Positions 1 through 8,319 of a stretch of DNA of 40,639 nucleotides are shown piece after piece. Positions within the stretch are counted from its first letter, which is position 1. Each line of letters begins with the position of its first letter. This stretch comes from Planctomycetota bacterium (lineage in GTDB: Bacteria > Planctomycetota > Phycisphaerae > SM23-33). A program made the translations under genes and the position numbers. The notes under the pieces are model-generated. The model was not told the origin of the DNA, did no database searches, and worked only from the letters and a program-made list of their open reading frames with translations. The DNA is taken from the NCBI GenBank assembly GCA_026693065.1, contig JAPLNA010000244.1, forward strand, positions 1 to 40,639, read 5' to 3'.

Positions 1-1
1 C

Positions 2-649
2 AAGCGGGTCGTGATCTCGGGCTCGGGCAACGTCGCGATCTACGCGACGCAGAAGGTGCAGCAGTTGGGCGGCAAAGTGATTGCGATGTCCGACAGCAAC
101 GGGTACATCGTGGACGAGGCCGGCATTAAGCTCGACACCGTCAAACGGATCAAGGAACTCGAACGCGGGCGGATCAAGGAATACGTCGGCGAGCATAAGT
201 CGGCCTCCTACAAGGACGGCTGGGAAGGTATCTGGTCGGTGAAGTGTGATGTGGCCCTGCCGTCGGCGACGCAGAACGAGATCGACGAGAAGGCCGCCCA
301 GACTCTCGTGAAGAACGGGTGCATCGCGGTGGGCGAAGGCGCCAACATGCCCTCGACCGCCGAGGCCGTCCAGGTCTTCCTCGATGCCCGCGTGGCCTTC
401 ATCCCCGCCAAGGCCGCCAATGCCGGCGGCGTGGCCACCAGTGCGCTGGAGATGAGCCAGAATTCCATGCGGATCAACTGGAGCTTCGACGAGGTCGATG
501 CGAAGCTCAAGGGCATCATGAATGCCGTGTACGACCAATGCGTGCAGGCCTCCGAGGCCTTCGGCATGAAGGGCAACCTGGTTGCCGGCGCCAACATCGC
601 CGGCTTCCTGAAGGTCGGCGAGGCCATGCTGGCCCAGGGCATCGTCTGA
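2..649 (+). CDS. gdhA: NADP-specific glutamate dehydrogenase, C-terminal half (5' end outside window)
   Basis: This is the C-terminal 215 or so residues of a hexameric glutamate dehydrogenase, which makes glutamate from 2-oxoglutarate, ammonia and NADPH in the cytoplasm. The frame is open from base 2, so the GTG at base 11 given by the ORF track is internal (ISGSGNVA is the dinucleotide-binding loop). Family motifs seen are MSDSNGY, ALPSATQNE, VGEGANMP and AGGVATSALEMSQN, followed by the expected tail GANIAGFLKVGEAMLAQG. The family is usually about 450 residues, so roughly half the gene lies left of the window. A strong hairpin terminator follows the TGA stop, so it is probably the last gene of its transcript. 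Identification is very secure; NADP rather than NAD preference is inferred from overall similarity to the GdhA group. Confidence 0.96.
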   Translation, partial: KRVVISGSGNVAIYATQKVQQLGGKVIAMSDSNGYIVDEAGIKLDTVKRIKELERGRIKEYVGEHKSASYKDGWEGIWSVKCDVALPSATQNEIDEKAAQTLVKNGCIAVGEGANMPSTAEAVQVFLDARVAFIPAKAANAGGVATSALEMSQNSMRINWSFDEVDAKLKGIMNAVYDQCVQASEAFGMKGNLVAGANIAGFLKVGEAMLAQGIV

Positions 650-676
650 TCGGACGAGGCGACAACGGAAACACCC

Positions 677-709
677 AACGCCCATCCCCGCGAGGATGGG
701 CGTTTCTTT
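677..709 (+). terminator. Rho-independent terminator after gdhA
   Basis: A perfect 11-bp inverted repeat, AACGCCCATCC and GGATGGGCGTT, flanks a 6-nt loop (CCGCGA) and runs into TTTCTTTG. It lies 28 bp after the gdhA stop and before the next plus-strand gene, as expected for an intrinsic terminator. Confidence 0.85.
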
Positions 710-818
710 GTGGCGTGCAGGAGGGGGAGATGAGGGTTTTCGGCGGGGCCGGGTATACGCCGCCGGCCGGGTATGGTATGCTGATACGGCTCCTTTCGCC
801 CTGAGGGCGGACACAACC

Positions 819-3416
819 ATGACACAAGTCGATTCCAGACTGAGCACGGGGTTGCCCGGCATGGACCGGATCCTTCGCGGCCTGATCCCGGGCGACAACA
901 TCGTATGGCAGGTCGACTCGATCGATGACTTCCTGCCGTTCGTGAAGCCCTATTGCCGCTGGGCGGTCGAGAACGGACGTCGGCTCATCTACTTCCGTTT
1001 CGCCGATCACGCCCCGCTGGTCGAGCCTGCCCCTGGGGTGGAGATCCACACCCTTCGCGCCGAGGACGGGTTCGAGCAGTTCATTTCCCAGATACACAAC
1101 GCGATCCGGGATGCGGGCAAAGGGGCGTATTACCTCTTCGACTGCCTGTCCGACCTGGCCGCCGACTGGTACAGCGACCAGATGCTGGGCAATTTCTTCA
1201 TGCTCACCTGTCCGTACCTGTTTGACCTGGAGACGGTCACCTACTTCCCGCTGCTGCGGAACTACCACTCCTTCTACGCCACCACGCCCATCTCGGAAAC
1301 GACGCAGTTGTGGCTGGACGTCCTCCGTCACGAGGGGCGGCTGTACCTGCGACCGATCAAGGTGCAGCAACGATACTCTCCCACGATGCACATGCTGCAC
1401 GTCTGGGAGGGCGCGACATTCGAGCCCGTCCGCCAAAGCGCGATGATCGCGGACATCTCGCGATCCAGTTCGTGGCGGGGACCGGGCACGTGGCAATACC
1501 GGCTGGACGTGTGGAACCGCGCCTTCCTGGAGGCCGAGGAAACCCTCGCGGCCGTCCGCTACGGCGAGGCGCCTCCCGAACGGCTCGACGACCACCGGCG
1601 CCGTCTGTTGCGTATGGCCGTCTGCCGCCAGGGGCGCATGCTCGAGCTGGGCGAGAAGTATTTCACGCTCTCGGACCTTCTCGAGATCGGGCGCCGCATG
1701 ATCGGCTCGGGGCTCATCGGCGGCAAGAGCGTCGGCATGCTTCTGTCCCGGGCCATCCTCAAGCAGTCCGACCGCCGGTGGGAGGGCGTGCTCGAATCGC
1801 ACGACTCGTTCTTCATCGGCGCCAACGTGTTCTACACCTTCCTGGTGACCAACGGTCTATGGTGGGTCCGCCGGCTCAACCAGGATCCGGCCGCCCTGCT
1901 GGAGGGCGCCCAGGCCGCCCGCCACGGCATCCTCGTCGGAACCTTTCCCGACCACATCGAAAGCCAGATTGCCGACATGCTCGACTATTTCGGGCAGTCT
2001 CCGATTATCGTCCGGTCCAGCAGCCTGCTGGAAGACGATTTCGGCAACGCTTTCGCCGGCAAGTACGAGAGCGTCTTCTGCGTCAACCAGGGCTCCCGAG
2101 AGAAACGCCTGGCCGATTTCCTTTCCGCCGTCCGCAGTATCTACGCCAGCACGATGAGCGAGAAGGCTCTTTCCTACCGCGCCCACCGCGGGCTGCTGGG
2201 CCACGACGAGCAGATGGCCCTGCTGATCCAGCGCGTCTCCGGAGCCGTTCACGGCAACTTCTATTACCCTCACATGGCCGGCGTGGCCCTGTCGTTCAAC
2301 CCGTATGTCTGGAACCGCCAGATCGACCCCAACAGCGGGGTGTTGCGGCTGGTTTTCGGGCTGGGCACGCGGGCGGTCGACCGCCACGACGACGACTACA
2401 CTCGGGTCGTTGCCCTCAATGCTCCCGACAAGCGGCCCGAGGCGGACTTCAAGGAGGCACGGCAATACAGCCAGAAACGCGTGGACGTCCTTGACCTGGA
2501 GGCCAACCAGCTCGAGAGCCGCCGCTTCGACGACGTGGTCCGCCAGAGCCACGACCTGCCCGTGGACATGTTCAGTTCCTCCGAAGAGCCCGCTGGCGAC
2601 GCCGCCGGCGCGCTGACGTTCTCCGGGTTGCTCCAGCGCACCCGCTTCGTCGACGACATGCGCGACATGCTCCAGACGATCCAGATCGCCTACGACTACC
2701 CGGTGGACGTGGAGTTTACCGCCAACTTCCTCGACCAGGAACACTACCGCATCGACCTGGTCCAATGCCGCCCCTTCCAGTACAAGGGCGGCGGGACCGT
2801 TACCCGTCTTCCCGAACACCTTACCCCGCGAGACCTCGTTCTCACCGCCCGCGGGGCCGTGATCGGGCAGAGCCGCGACATCGAGGTCGGCCGCCTCATC
2901 TACGTCGTTCCCGAGGCGTACGGCGAGCTCACCATCAGCGACCGCCACAACATCGCCCGGCTGATCGGGCGCATTGCTCACGCCTGCCAGGGGGGCCCGT
3001 CGCCCGAGAACACCATGCTCCTGGGCCCCGGGCGATGGGGAACCACCACGCCTTCTCTGGGCGTGCCCATCCGCTTCTCCGACATCAGCTCCGTCTCCAT
3101 CCTCTGCGAGATCGTCACCATGCGCGAGGGCGTCGTACCCGAAGTGTCCCTGGGCACGCACCTCTTCAACGAAATGGTCGAGATGGACATGCTCTACCTG
3201 GCCCTGTTTCCCACGAGCGAGGGCAACAGCATCAATAGCGAGGTATTCAACATCCGCACCGACCGCCTGGCCGCCCTCGTGCCCGGGGCGGAGAAATGGA
3301 ACGAGGTGGTCCGCGTCATCCACCCGGAAGACATCGGCCCGGACGTTCACATCCGCCTCAACGCCAACACGATCGACCAGGAAGTGGTCTGCTACCTGGA
3401 ACGAAGCCCTCGCTAG
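819..3416 (+). CDS. PEP/pyruvate-binding (PPDK N-terminal ATP-grasp) protein with degenerate KaiC-like N-terminus
   Basis: An 865-residue protein. The first 200 or so residues begin LSTGLPGMDRILRGLIPGD, which resembles the start of a KaiC/RecA-like ATPase, but the Walker A GKT is missing. From about residue 300 it matches the ATP-grasp domain of pyruvate phosphate dikinase/PEP synthase: GGKSVGM, then IIVRSSSLLEDDFGNAFAGK near residue 400, then MAGVALSFNP. The swivelling phospho-histidine domain and the PEP-binding barrel of full-length PEP synthase are not visible, so it may not carry out the complete PpsA/PPDK reaction. I chose ATG 819 over the track start at 696 because 696 lies inside the gdhA terminator and the similarity begins after 819. 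Its stop codon overlaps that of the convergent gene. The exact substrate is unknown. Confidence 0.85.
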   Translation: MTQVDSRLSTGLPGMDRILRGLIPGDNIVWQVDSIDDFLPFVKPYCRWAVENGRRLIYFRFADHAPLVEPAPGVEIHTLRAEDGFEQFISQIHNAIRDAGKGAYYLFDCLSDLAADWYSDQMLGNFFMLTCPYLFDLETVTYFPLLRNYHSFYATTPISETTQLWLDVLRHEGRLYLRPIKVQQRYSPTMHMLHVWEGATFEPVRQSAMIADISRSSSWRGPGTWQYRLDVWNRAFLEAEETLAAVRYGEAPPERLDDHRRRLLRMAVCRQGRMLELGEKYFTLSDLLEIGRRMIGSGLIGGKSVGMLLSRAILKQSDRRWEGVLESHDSFFIGANVFYTFLVTNGLWWVRRLNQDPAALLEGAQAARHGILVGTFPDHIESQIADMLDYFGQSPIIVRSSSLLEDDFGNAFAGKYESVFCVNQGSREKRLADFLSAVRSIYASTMSEKALSYRAHRGLLGHDEQMALLIQRVSGAVHGNFYYPHMAGVALSFNPYVWNRQIDPNSGVLRLVFGLGTRAVDRHDDDYTRVVALNAPDKRPEADFKEARQYSQKRVDVLDLEANQLESRRFDDVVRQSHDLPVDMFSSSEEPAGDAAGALTFSGLLQRTRFVDDMRDMLQTIQIAYDYPVDVEFTANFLDQEHYRIDLVQCRPFQYKGGGTVTRLPEHLTPRDLVLTARGAVIGQSRDIEVGRLIYVVPEAYGELTISDRHNIARLIGRIAHACQGGPSPENTMLLGPGRWGTTTPSLGVPIRFSDISSVSILCEIVTMREGVVPEVSLGTHLFNEMVEMDMLYLALFPTSEGNSINSEVFNIRTDRLAALVPGAEKWNEVVRVIHPEDIGPDVHIRLNANTIDQEVVCYLERSPR

Positions 3417-5818
3417 GCCTTCCGGATGATGGCGCGCTCGCCCGCCCGCGTGTGGAACACGAGCAGGGGGCCGGACATCCGCGCCGGTTTGCCCCGCCCC
3501 CGGCGGAGGGCAACCTCGGCCTCAGGCCCGCACGGGTTGCGGAGGCGGCAGGGGCCGCCGTGACGGGACTCGATTTCAACGGGGCCGATCTGGCCGCCGT
3601 GAATCGAGGAGGAAACCATGAATCCCCCGCGGATCAGGAGGCGGAAGTCGCCCTCCCACTGGGCGGGCCAGGCGGGGAAGAGGCTCAGAACCGGCTCGCC
3701 GCCCGGGCCGGGGGGCACGCACTGGCAGGCGGCCAGTTGAAGCGCCTCGGACGCCCGGCCCAGCCGCTGGGCCTCCAGGGCCTGGAAGCCCTCGGCCAGG
3801 CCCAGGCGATTGCGGAGGATCACCCCGCGCGGATCGCGGAGCACCTGGTTGGGGATGAGGGTTCTCACCGCGTCGGCCCGGCCCAGGCGGGCGGCGGCGA
3901 TGCCCTCGTGGTGGAACTGCCCGTGCCCCGCGTCGGCGGGAACGCCCTCGGGGAAGAACGCCGCCTCGGCCAGGGAGTGTTTCTCCACATCCGGCGTCTC
4001 CCGCGTCACCAGGTCGAAGAACACCACCGGGTTGAGCCCCGCGTAGCATCGCCTGCCGTCGCCCAGGCGGCGGGTGGGCAGGGGGGCCAGCTTCGCCAGC
4101 AGCTCCGACGCCCGGATCGCCACCGGCAGGCTGCCGTGCATGGCCGTCAGTTCCTCGATGGTGTCGGTGGAGTCCCAGTTGGCCTCGTGGTTGTTGACGT
4201 GGTGGATGTGGTATCGCCCGTCGCGGCCTTTGCGGAGGTTGGGGAAGGTGCGGTAGAACTCGGCGGCCCCGCGGATCATCGGGTACGCCCGCTCGTCCAG
4301 CCATCGCCGGTCCATCGTGTGCTCGTACACCAGCCAGTACTGGTAGGCGAGCTTGGCGGTGGTGGAGAAGATGTGCGTGACGTGCCCGAAGGGTCCGCGG
4401 CCTTTGTCGGTCCAGGTCCATCGCCCGTCCACCCACCGGCCCTCGTGCGTCTTCCAGTTCCAGACGGCAGGGAATGATTGACGCATCTCCACATATTCGC
4501 GGAAGCGGTCGGAGCGGCGGGCCCAGGGCTTCCGCATCAGGTACAGGTCGGCCATCTCGGTCGCCAGGTCGTCGGGAACCGGGGCCGGGCCGTCGAACCA
4601 CGTCGTCTCCGGGATGAACAGCCCCTCGCTGTCCCACACCTGTCGGGCCGCCAGGGCGCAACGCGGGGCCATGCCGGTGTACATGTTGAACACGGGCGTC
4701 ATCAGGTCCATGCAGTCGGCCTGGGGCAGGGCGCGGTAGTAGCAACTCGTGTTGTGCCACCAGTGGCACGAGCCCCACGCCCGCGGGTCGCCCCCCGTGC
4801 TCCAGAGCATCCCCCCGAAGTTGGGGGGCAGCTTTCCGCGAGACGTGGCCGCCATGAGGTACAGGTAGAACGTGTAGCCCTTCTCCACTTCGTCGGCGGC
4901 GCCGTCGCGGCTGTGACAGCTCACGTGGGAGCGGCTCCAGAAGTTCCGCCACCACGTGCGGCTGGACCGCAGCACGCCGGCGAACCCGGCGGCCGCCGCG
5001 GCGTCGAGGGCCTCGAGAGCCCCGGCGGCGACGTCTTCGGCGCGGTCGAACGTCGCGGCGCTGGCGATGAAAACGGTGAACGTGCCCGCCCCCGGCCGCG
5101 CCGTCAGCCGCAGCGTCGTCTCGTTGGCCTGCCGGGCCTGGGCCTTTCGGCCCACGATCGCGATAGCGACGGCCGAGGCGCAGTAGTAGTCGCCCTCTTC
5201 GAACTGCTGGACGAGCACGATCCGCCCATCCCGGACCAGCAGCCGCGAGGCCGCGGTGTGGTGGGCCGTGCGAACCTCCGAACTGCTCTTGTCGACGAAC
5301 ATCCCCTCGTACAGCGGGATCTGGTTGTCCGGGTCGACGTGCAGGAGGTACTGCGGATTGTAGCGGAGCATGCGGAGGTTCACGCCGACGGCCTCCGGGC
5401 GCGGGCGGGTGTCGGTCACCTGCACCGCCATCACATCCCGCTCGGTCCACGCGTGGACGCGGGCGTTGACGCCCCGGCCTTCGAGGCTCGCCAGGCCCTC
5501 GAACACGGACAGGTGCTGGCGGGTGCGGCCCGGGGGAAAAACGTCCGGGCCGAAGTCCGCGAAGTCCACGTCCACGAAGCCGCAGGCGTAGGCGTAGTCG
5601 GTGTCGCCGATGGGGAAGCTGTCGGTGGCGGCCCCGGCGGCGTAGACGTCGGGTCGGTTGATCTGCAGGTGGAGCGAGGAGGGCGTCGTCCAGACCAGGC
5701 TGCCCATGCGGCCGTTGCCGACGGGCAGGCCTTCCTCGCTGTGGGCGTCGTCGTCGTCGAACCGCAGGTCCGCCCGGGCCACCCGGCGACGCTGCGCGGC
5801 CAATGACTCTCGCGGCAT
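3413..5818 (-). CDS. DUF5703/GH95-like glycoside hydrolase, cytosolic
   Basis: An 801-residue protein. Near the N-terminus is EGLPVGNGRMGSLVW, which resembles the PIGNGRLGAM motif at the start of GH95-type alpha-L-fucosidases and DUF5703 proteins. A beta-sandwich-like first half is followed by a likely (alpha/alpha)6 barrel (NFGGMLWSTGG, WGSCHWWHNTS, HVNNHEANWDSTDTIEEL). It probably cleaves a fucose- or galactose-containing glycan, but the substrate is not shown by the sequence. No signal peptide is present. The ATG at 5818 has GGAGGA 7 nt upstream; the longer ORF in the track (to 7186) runs antisense through the next gene and is not supported. It lies 29 bp after the hydrolase-like gene at 5848, probably in the same transcript, and its TAG shares bases with the TAG of the convergent gene. 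Confidence 0.82.
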   Translation of the reverse strand: MPRESLAAQRRRVARADLRFDDDDAHSEEGLPVGNGRMGSLVWTTPSSLHLQINRPDVYAAGAATDSFPIGDTDYAYACGFVDVDFADFGPDVFPPGRTRQHLSVFEGLASLEGRGVNARVHAWTERDVMAVQVTDTRPRPEAVGVNLRMLRYNPQYLLHVDPDNQIPLYEGMFVDKSSSEVRTAHHTAASRLLVRDGRIVLVQQFEEGDYYCASAVAIAIVGRKAQARQANETTLRLTARPGAGTFTVFIASAATFDRAEDVAAGALEALDAAAAAGFAGVLRSSRTWWRNFWSRSHVSCHSRDGAADEVEKGYTFYLYLMAATSRGKLPPNFGGMLWSTGGDPRAWGSCHWWHNTSCYYRALPQADCMDLMTPVFNMYTGMAPRCALAARQVWDSEGLFIPETTWFDGPAPVPDDLATEMADLYLMRKPWARRSDRFREYVEMRQSFPAVWNWKTHEGRWVDGRWTWTDKGRGPFGHVTHIFSTTAKLAYQYWLVYEHTMDRRWLDERAYPMIRGAAEFYRTFPNLRKGRDGRYHIHHVNNHEANWDSTDTIEELTAMHGSLPVAIRASELLAKLAPLPTRRLGDGRRCYAGLNPVVFFDLVTRETPDVEKHSLAEAAFFPEGVPADAGHGQFHHEGIAAARLGRADAVRTLIPNQVLRDPRGVILRNRLGLAEGFQALEAQRLGRASEALQLAACQCVPPGPGGEPVLSLFPAWPAQWEGDFRLLIRGGFMVSSSIHGGQIGPVEIESRHGGPCRLRNPCGPEAEVALRRGRGKPARMSGPLLVFHTRAGERAIIRKA

Positions 5819-5847
5819 GGTTTCTTCCTCCGCCCGGGCGCGGGCGT

Positions 5848-7128
5848 TTACTTCGTGACTTCGACCCGGTAGACGGCCTCCTGGCCGGGGGCGAGCCAGT
5901 GCCAGGCGACCAGCCCGTCGGGTTCCATGATCGGCCCGCCTTCGCAGGCGTAGGCCCCGCCGGGGCGCTCCTGGCCGTCGACGCCCCAGGAGAACAGCTT
6001 CACGTTCTTGCGGAAGGTGATCTTGACGCGGTCGATGGCCTTGCGGCTGTTGTTGACGAACATGACGTAGCGGCGGTTCTGGGCGTCGACGAACTCGCCC
6101 ACGAGGATCGGCGTGCTCTCGTCGTACGCCGGCCAGATGTTCGCCACGATGTCGTCGGGCGCCCACGCCACACCGCCGCCGAAGGGCTTGGGGTAGAAGC
6201 CCACCTTCGTGCACGCCAGGCGGTTGAACAGGTCGCCGTAGTACCGGTGGAACGTCCGCTGCACGCGGCGGAGGTCGTAGAACGTCTGGGTCTTTTCCCA
6301 GAGCTCGTCCACCGGGGCCAGGCGGTAGTTGCCGAACAACTGCGGCTGGTAGTGGAAGAACCAGATGATGCCGTGGGCGCCGCAGCAGACGGAGGTGTTG
6401 AACTGCCAGCGGATGTCGTTGTAGTCCGGGCAGGTGTACTGGTTGTGCCCGATGGACAGCGGGGTGTTCCAGAACGGCACGCCGTTGCGAAGGGCCGCCT
6501 CGCGGTAGAGGCGCAGGTTGCGGAAGTAGTCGTCGATCAGCGGCGTGCCCATCGTCATCTGGGCGTAGCAGTCGTAGCTGAGCAGGTCGGCGTGGCACTT
6601 GGCGACGAACTCGTCGAGGTACCCCGCCCAGCCGGGCTCGGTGTTGAATCCCGGGAAGTGCGGCAGGAGGTTGTAGTACGGGTTCAGGTGCGGGGCGAGC
6701 TCCTTCTGGATGCGGTGGCACTCGTACATGCCGTCGTTGGTGCCCTCGTCGCCGACGTAGAAGCCGAAGTTCGCCGGGTGGTCGCCGAAGTCCTTGATCG
6801 CCGCCTTCGCCCGCTCGCGGAAGCCCTCCTTGGGCAGTTTCCCCGTCGGGTCGCTCTCGGCCATGCAGCGGGGGTCGCGCGGGATGAGCTTCATGTCCCG
6901 CTCCGCCGCCCAGTCGAGCAGGCGGCGGGTCTGGGCGACCTCGGCCGGGTTGGACGGGTCCAGGTTGGGCGTCTGCGTCAGGGTGAACCCGCCGTCGACG
7001 AGCGAGTCCATCTCCCGTTCGTCGAAGTGCTCGCCGTGCTCGCGGAGGTTGGTGTAGTTCCAGAACCCGACGGGGTATTTCTTCAGTCCGAACGACTCGA
7101 TCTTCTTCAGCAGTTCCTTCGTCTTCAC
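5848..7128 (-). CDS. TIM-barrel glycoside hydrolase-like protein, cytosolic paralog
   Basis: A 426-residue protein starting at GTG 7128, with GGAG 10 nt upstream. It resembles uncharacterised planctomycete GH-A-like barrels. FGFYVGDEG near residue 125 is in the place where related barrels carry a GDEP acid/base motif, and IIWFFHYQP appears later as a typical barrel strand. The C-terminal 80 residues (YVMFVNNSRKAIDRVKITF) look like a small beta-sandwich that ends the protein, as in many glycosidases. It is a close paralog of the gene at 10072-11421; both share ESFGLKKYP near the N-terminus and end in YRVEVTK or FRVELAK. This copy lacks a signal peptide while the other has one. Its position next to a GH95-like gene supports a glycan-degradation role. 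Family and substrate are unassigned. Confidence 0.75.
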   Translation of the reverse strand: MKTKELLKKIESFGLKKYPVGFWNYTNLREHGEHFDEREMDSLVDGGFTLTQTPNLDPSNPAEVAQTRRLLDWAAERDMKLIPRDPRCMAESDPTGKLPKEGFRERAKAAIKDFGDHPANFGFYVGDEGTNDGMYECHRIQKELAPHLNPYYNLLPHFPGFNTEPGWAGYLDEFVAKCHADLLSYDCYAQMTMGTPLIDDYFRNLRLYREAALRNGVPFWNTPLSIGHNQYTCPDYNDIRWQFNTSVCCGAHGIIWFFHYQPQLFGNYRLAPVDELWEKTQTFYDLRRVQRTFHRYYGDLFNRLACTKVGFYPKPFGGGVAWAPDDIVANIWPAYDESTPILVGEFVDAQNRRYVMFVNNSRKAIDRVKITFRKNVKLFSWGVDGQERPGGAYACEGGPIMEPDGLVAWHWLAPGQEAVYRVEVTK

Positions 7129-7176
7129 GGCGGTGTTCTCCTGGGCCTGGCCGGTTGGGGTTTCTTCGCAGGGGGC

Positions 7177-7205
7177 ATGTTCCCACTCCGGCCCGCGTAG
7201 GTCAA
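7177..7205 (-). promoter_or_regulatory. Putative housekeeping promoter for the two minus-strand hydrolase genes
   Basis: Read on the minus strand there is TTGACC, a 17-bp spacer and GAACAT, ending about 50 bp before the GTG at 7128. The -35 matches the consensus at 5 of 6 positions; the -10 is poor at 3 of 6. It is divergent from the plus-strand promoter just to its right. Confidence 0.35.
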
Positions 7206-7228
7206 GGTTCTGCCGCCGCGTGTAGTTG

Positions 7229-7258
7229 TTGCCAGCGACGGGCCCGGGCGGCTAGAAT
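7229..7258 (+). promoter_or_regulatory. Putative housekeeping promoter for the UroD-family gene
   Basis: TTGCCA, an 18-bp spacer and TAGAAT lie 27 bp before the ATG at 7286. GGAAGGA then serves as ribosome-binding site. Good position and reasonable match to both boxes. Confidence 0.55.
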
Positions 7259-7285
7259 GCCCGCCTCAACAGGAAGGACGCGACA

Positions 7286-8278
7286 ATGACCCCACGCGAA
7301 CGATTTCTGAAGACGTTGAACTTCGAGACGCCCGGCGATCGCCTGCCCATGGTCGAGTGGGCCGCCTGGTGGGACCGCACGTTTGACCGCTGGAAGACCG
7401 AAGGCCTGCCCGCCGACATCAGTTGGGAGGCCTCGCTGGAATACTTCAACCTGGACAAGATGGTCTGCCTGGCCGTCGGGGGCTGGGCGAACGAGGCCTG
7501 CCCGCCGAGCGTCTGCCGCACCGTCACCGACGAGGCGTCCTACGACGCCCTCCGCCCATACATGTACGGCGACGCGGCGATCGCCGCCCTGCTGGACTCG
7601 ACTCGTCCCTGGAAGGAAAAGCACGACCGCGGCGAGGTGATCATCCGCCTGTGGCTGGACGGGTTCTTCTGGTTCCCGCGCGGGCTGATGGGCATCGAGA
7701 AGCACCTGCTGGCCTTCTACGACCAGCCGAAGGTGATGCACCGGGTCAACAGCGACCTGGCGGACTTCAACATTCGGGCCGTCGAGGCCCTCCTGCCCGT
7801 CCTGAAGCCCGACTTCGTCGGCTTCGCCGAGGACATGTCCTACAACCTGGGCCCGATGCTCTCCCGCGACTGCTTCAACGAATTCCTCGCGCCCTACTAC
7901 CGGCGGCTCATCCCGCACATCAAGAAGTTCGACGTGAAGGTGCTGGTCGACACCGACGGCGACGTGACGAGCATGATCCCCTGGCTGCAGGAAGTGGGGA
8001 TCGAGGGCGTCTACCCGCTGGAGCGACAGGCCGGCGTGGACGTCGCCCGCATCCGCCGCGAGTTCCCGAAGTTCATCATGCTGGGCGGGTACGACAAGAT
8101 GGTCATGACCAAGGGCGAGGCGGCCATACGGGGCGAGTTCGAACGCCTCCTGCCCGTCATGCGGTCGGGCGGGTTCGTGCCCTCGATGGACCACCAGACC
8201 CCCCCGGGCGTCTCGCTGGAGAACTACCGGATTTACATCCGCCTGTTCCAGGAATACTGCCGGAAAGCCGCCCGATAA
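7286..8278 (+). CDS. Uroporphyrinogen decarboxylase (URO-D) family protein
   Basis: A 330-residue cytosolic protein of the URO-D fold, beginning MTPRERFLKTLNFETPGDRLP, the usual opening of the large group of URO-D-like proteins in planctomycetes and anaerobes. FVGFAEDMSYNLGPMLSRD and FIMLGGYDKMVM correspond to the strand and loop segments of this barrel. True HemE enzymes make coproporphyrinogen III, but members with this N-terminus are often methyltransferase-like (MtaA/CmuA type) or of unknown activity. Its neighbours are glycan-degradation genes, not haem genes, so HemE function is unlikely. The ATG has GGAAGGA upstream and a promoter-like sequence at 7229. The next gene begins 41 bp downstream and is probably co-transcribed. 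Confidence 0.85.
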   Translation: MTPRERFLKTLNFETPGDRLPMVEWAAWWDRTFDRWKTEGLPADISWEASLEYFNLDKMVCLAVGGWANEACPPSVCRTVTDEASYDALRPYMYGDAAIAALLDSTRPWKEKHDRGEVIIRLWLDGFFWFPRGLMGIEKHLLAFYDQPKVMHRVNSDLADFNIRAVEALLPVLKPDFVGFAEDMSYNLGPMLSRDCFNEFLAPYYRRLIPHIKKFDVKVLVDTDGDVTSMIPWLQEVGIEGVYPLERQAGVDVARIRREFPKFIMLGGYDKMVMTKGEAAIRGEFERLLPVMRSGGFVPSMDHQTPPGVSLENYRIYIRLFQEYCRKAAR

Positions 8279-8319
8279 ACCCACGCGCCGGCCCGGCGCG
8301 GCGTGAAGGAGCACCGCCC

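Noticed and set aside
1857-3350. 497-residue minus-strand ORF
   Set aside because: Antisense of the PEP-binding gene; Val/Gly/Asp-biased shadow.
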